Shown here: one piece after another, positions 61,098-64,000 of the stretch
Layout: every line of letters starts with the position of its first letter
Position numbering within the stretch: position 1 is the first letter of the stretch
From: Styela clava
Lineage: Eukaryota; Chordata; Ascidiacea; Stolidobranchia; Styelidae
Direction: 5' to 3'
DNA length: 64,000 nucleotides
Assembly (NCBI RefSeq): GCF_964204865.1
Contig: NC_135260.1
Location: forward strand, 9,238,001 to 9,302,000
Position numbers and translations under genes: made by a program
The notes under the pieces: generated by a model
Database searches by the model: none
What the model saw: only the letters and a program-made list of their open reading frames with translations
What the model was told of the DNA's origin: nothing

Positions 61098-64000
61098 GAA
61101 CTTAAACTCATCTAATATGCTTGGTGTGAATTTATTATTCGAACTTTGAATTGTTTTGGCTTTTATCTGCACGGCGGTTTACAGGTTCATGGGTTGTTTC
61201 CCTTCTAAGGGCCGGTGCGCGAATATGCATAAAATCCGCTCTATCTTGTCTCGTAATTGATACAATAAGTGTCTTATCCCATCTCGGTGGGTGTTTTTAA
61301 TTTTTTCTGCGCATTTTTGCTTTTTGCAATACACACAAAGTCATGGCCGAACGCGGAATAGGTGTTAATGTTTTTATTAGAAGTGTGTTGGATATATACA
61401 GGGATAAAAATGCTGCTTTCGTGTGATTTTGGCTTTCAAAGACGTTGCAATCACGGACGCCTATCTTGCATATCCCCCTTTTACAACGTTTCACTGGATA
61501 ACCGGACATCATGCTGCTGTCCCCACTTTTTTAACGGAGATTGTCCATTTAAGTTTGCTGTAAAAGTGCGCCATCCCAGATCTAAAGGAGGCGATTCTCG
61601 CTTTCTACTGGTGCGACCGGACCTTGACCAGAATATTGAGATTCTTTAAGAGATTCTGTCACTGCATGGGAATCAGATGAGAATAGCTCCGTATGCAACT
61701 ATTATTCAGTCCAATTCTTCAATTCAACAACATGCTTATGATATTCACAAAGATTTGTCTTTGACTTTGACAGCAAAGTATTCCCGTGAGTGAAATTCTA
61801 ATTCATCCGATCACATTCTTTTTTCTATGCGGCCTCTCGTTATAACGTTGTCCAAGTGACGACATCTCAAGAAATCATAGATCTTCAATTAATAGTACTG
61901 TGAGCGTTTGCAGTTTAAGATGCACCTAACCCCCACTTTTGTTCTGAAACAGTCTACCTCCTTCGAAAGCTACTGTTGTGATCTACCGACAGTTTGTATA
62001 CTTTACCAATGCGCCTTGTGTCAACTGGCAAAAACAATAAGCTACACGCGCCAATGCCGACAATTTTGTCTTCTTAAAACACTTTCTCTTAAAAAACGCA
62101 TTCGCCAATCCTGTTTTGCGTGTGTGTATACTCAAGCAATTGTTAAACAAACTAAACATATTATTTACCGCCCGATTAAATCTTAAAATCCTAAATCTAC
62201 TGTTTTCCAATACAAACCTTGTAGTCTTAAGGCGAAGTGCGTGCAGTGTGGAGGGTACAGTTTTATAGCATTTGATTTACCAAATACCTCAGTTTCAGAG
62301 AATATATACAGAGTTTAAAATGCCAAATTTCTAAATGATGGACTTATCATTTTCATTAATATTCAATCGACTCCCAGCGAAATCACGCTATTGTGAATTG
62401 ATGTTTGACGCCAAATTCTGACGTATGGCGATATCAGTTTGCCAAAGAGAGTCTAGAAAATATTCTTTCTGTCCCCGATTATAATGAAACTTGAAAAGAT
62501 ACCTGTTTCCTGAGTTATTGTATAATAAATGAGTGGCATCATAAGTTTGGCGTTATTATGACTTCCTAGTTGAGATTGCATTTCAGAACAAAACAAGGAG
62601 GTAATTAAATGGTAAGTTTTCATTCGTTCTGTTAATAATCTCCAATATTTCGGTGATTTAGTTTGGCACGGAATGCGTGATCTGTAAAGTGGTCCATTCA
62701 ACTAGGCCAAGCAGTGCTTCCAGTGATGGCTACATTCACTGCGTGTGTCGTCTATTGTCAAAACGTTTAGTTTTTCGCATTTCCATTATTTAGCTGGTTT
62801 GCAAATAATTCCTCCAACTGGTTTCCTTGTAATGTGAACTGTCCTCTTTTTTTCATTACTGACTTATTTCCATGTTTGGTACCTTAAGCAATGACTTGTC
62901 TTCAAATTTCTGTACAGCTACTGCATCGATATTTTTTTCTTATGATGTCATCAACTCTGCATGCAAACTTTTAGGTAAAGCAAGACGTCCATCGTCGCCT
63001 GATACTCCGATATCGATAGCCGGGTCATCCGTTATCTTGTTGAATAGAGCCGCTTTAGATCCATGGTATGGGACACTCGAGGCGTTGTCGGATCCTTTAC
63101 GTTTCGTCATTCCGGAATTTTTAACCCTTTTCAGAAATGAACTTTGGGACAGTTGGGATACTGACGTATTTATATCCGCGCAATGAAGGATTTGAGTATA
63201 TTTCCTTGCATCGACCCAATTTGCCTCTTAGCAACAATGAAATTTAGCTAATCGTTGTCATATCCAAATTCAAATTATAGTTTTGCAAACGCCAGGTCTT
63301 CTGTAGTTGCATTGCATACGAGCATAACAGGAAATTATACAAATTGGCGCCGCCAGTGATATAAAGTAATTTTATTGACTCTCAGTCTACGCACCCGCTA
63401 TCTAAAGCAAACCATACTTGCCATTAAAATGATATGAACTAACCACGAAATTGTAGTGCATTTAGCTCGCTTCGTTGAAGTTCACAAAGTCTCGGACAAA
63501 ATAGCATCTCCGTTTACTGTGGGTGATTTATGGTCAACGTAATGACTTTTAAACTTTGTGTACTATTACCTGCTGTTTTGGCATCGCAAGTTCCTCACAT
63601 GTAAATTCCGGAAAAGGTCGTTAGTTTACACCCAAACGGCAAAAGCCGGCTTAAACAGCGGGTTTTGGGGCGTTTGGGGTCGCAGTTTTGTCTTTTATCG
63701 CATTACAATCTTTATATTTGCGGTGAGAATATCGTTTTCGTTATTGTCGAATATTTCTTAATATGTATCTTGGCATTCTTCCCAAAAAGATATTTTGGCC
63801 TCGGTTCCTTGCAAAATTATCAATATGCAGTTTCAACAATTTAAATAAGCCAATCAAACTATTCTGTTTTTCAAACTAATTTTGATTGTAAATTCCACCG
63901 CATCCGATCTAAATGTTTTTTGTTAGGCCAAGATAACGTTATTTTGTTGTCACCTAGCCATGTAGGTACTTGAAATCATGCCCCTTTCACACGGACGGCG
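61098..64000. other. Intergenic with possible decayed mobile-element sequence
   Basis: Less AT-rich in patches (61330-61680, 62700-63200). On the minus strand about 63190-62850 reads as a long, mostly open frame (for example SKAALFNKITDDPAIDIGVS and KNIDAVAVQKFEDKSLLK) interrupted by stops. This looks like decayed coding sequence, perhaps of a transposon. No catalytic motif or terminal repeat was recognised, and no gene is called. Confidence 0.3.

Noticed and set aside
61200..61330. Possible snRNA-like sequence
   Set aside because: No match to conserved U-snRNA segments could be made, and nothing suggested a pol III or snRNA promoter.
61771..61830. Alternative SLC35E1 last exon beginning CAAAGTATTCCC
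   Set aside because: The frame that would resemble the vertebrate tail is out of phase with exon 9. The nearer acceptor at 61034 is in phase and gives a short clean terminus.

Overview
The window is animal nuclear DNA. It is AT-rich, its genes are split by many GT-AG introns, and about half of it is small DNA transposons and nested repeat debris. No bacterial, viral, rRNA, functional tRNA or CRISPR features were found. The gene content and the repeats (tRNA-headed SINE, many hAT-type MITEs) fit a marine invertebrate deuterostome. The sulfotransferase-like family with a C-terminal membrane anchor makes a tunicate the best guess, but this is inference and the species is not identified.

Layout. 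1-3.7 kb: a 3.65-kb foldback DNA transposon with ~0.8-kb terminal inverted repeats and a 9-bp target duplication. 4.7-23.0 kb (+): a complete 20-exon bifunctional heparan sulfate N-deacetylase/N-sulfotransferase (NDST) gene whose introns hold many non-autonomous transposons. 23-31 kb: intergenic, with MITEs. 31.1-35.3 kb: a coding-like block with an in-frame TGA (+), an unrecognised three-exon small gene (-), and a divergent candidate coding ORF (+). 35.4-36.9 kb (-): an intact four-exon P-loop sulfotransferase-like gene. Around 40 kb lies a broken paralogue, with duplicated flanking sequence between the two. 43.8-45.0 kb (+): a three-exon TMEM170 gene. 45.5-55.4 kb: a gene-free stack of repeats, including a 35-38-bp minisatellite, SINEs, a palindromic mosaic, and a probable 6.3-kb hAT-type insertion that splits an older repeat. 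55.4-61.1 kb (+): a complete ten-exon SLC35E1-type nucleotide-sugar/triose-phosphate-family transporter gene. 61.1-64 kb: no supported gene, only possible mobile-element relics.

Two genes bear on sulfation: NDST (Golgi heparan sulfate modification) and the unrelated sulfotransferase-like pair. SLC35E1 belongs to a Golgi-type transporter superfamily. I see no evidence that these form a functional cluster; they are most simply ordinary neighbours. Exon boundaries were read by eye from splice dinucleotides, frame continuity and family resemblance. No alignment or expression data were available.
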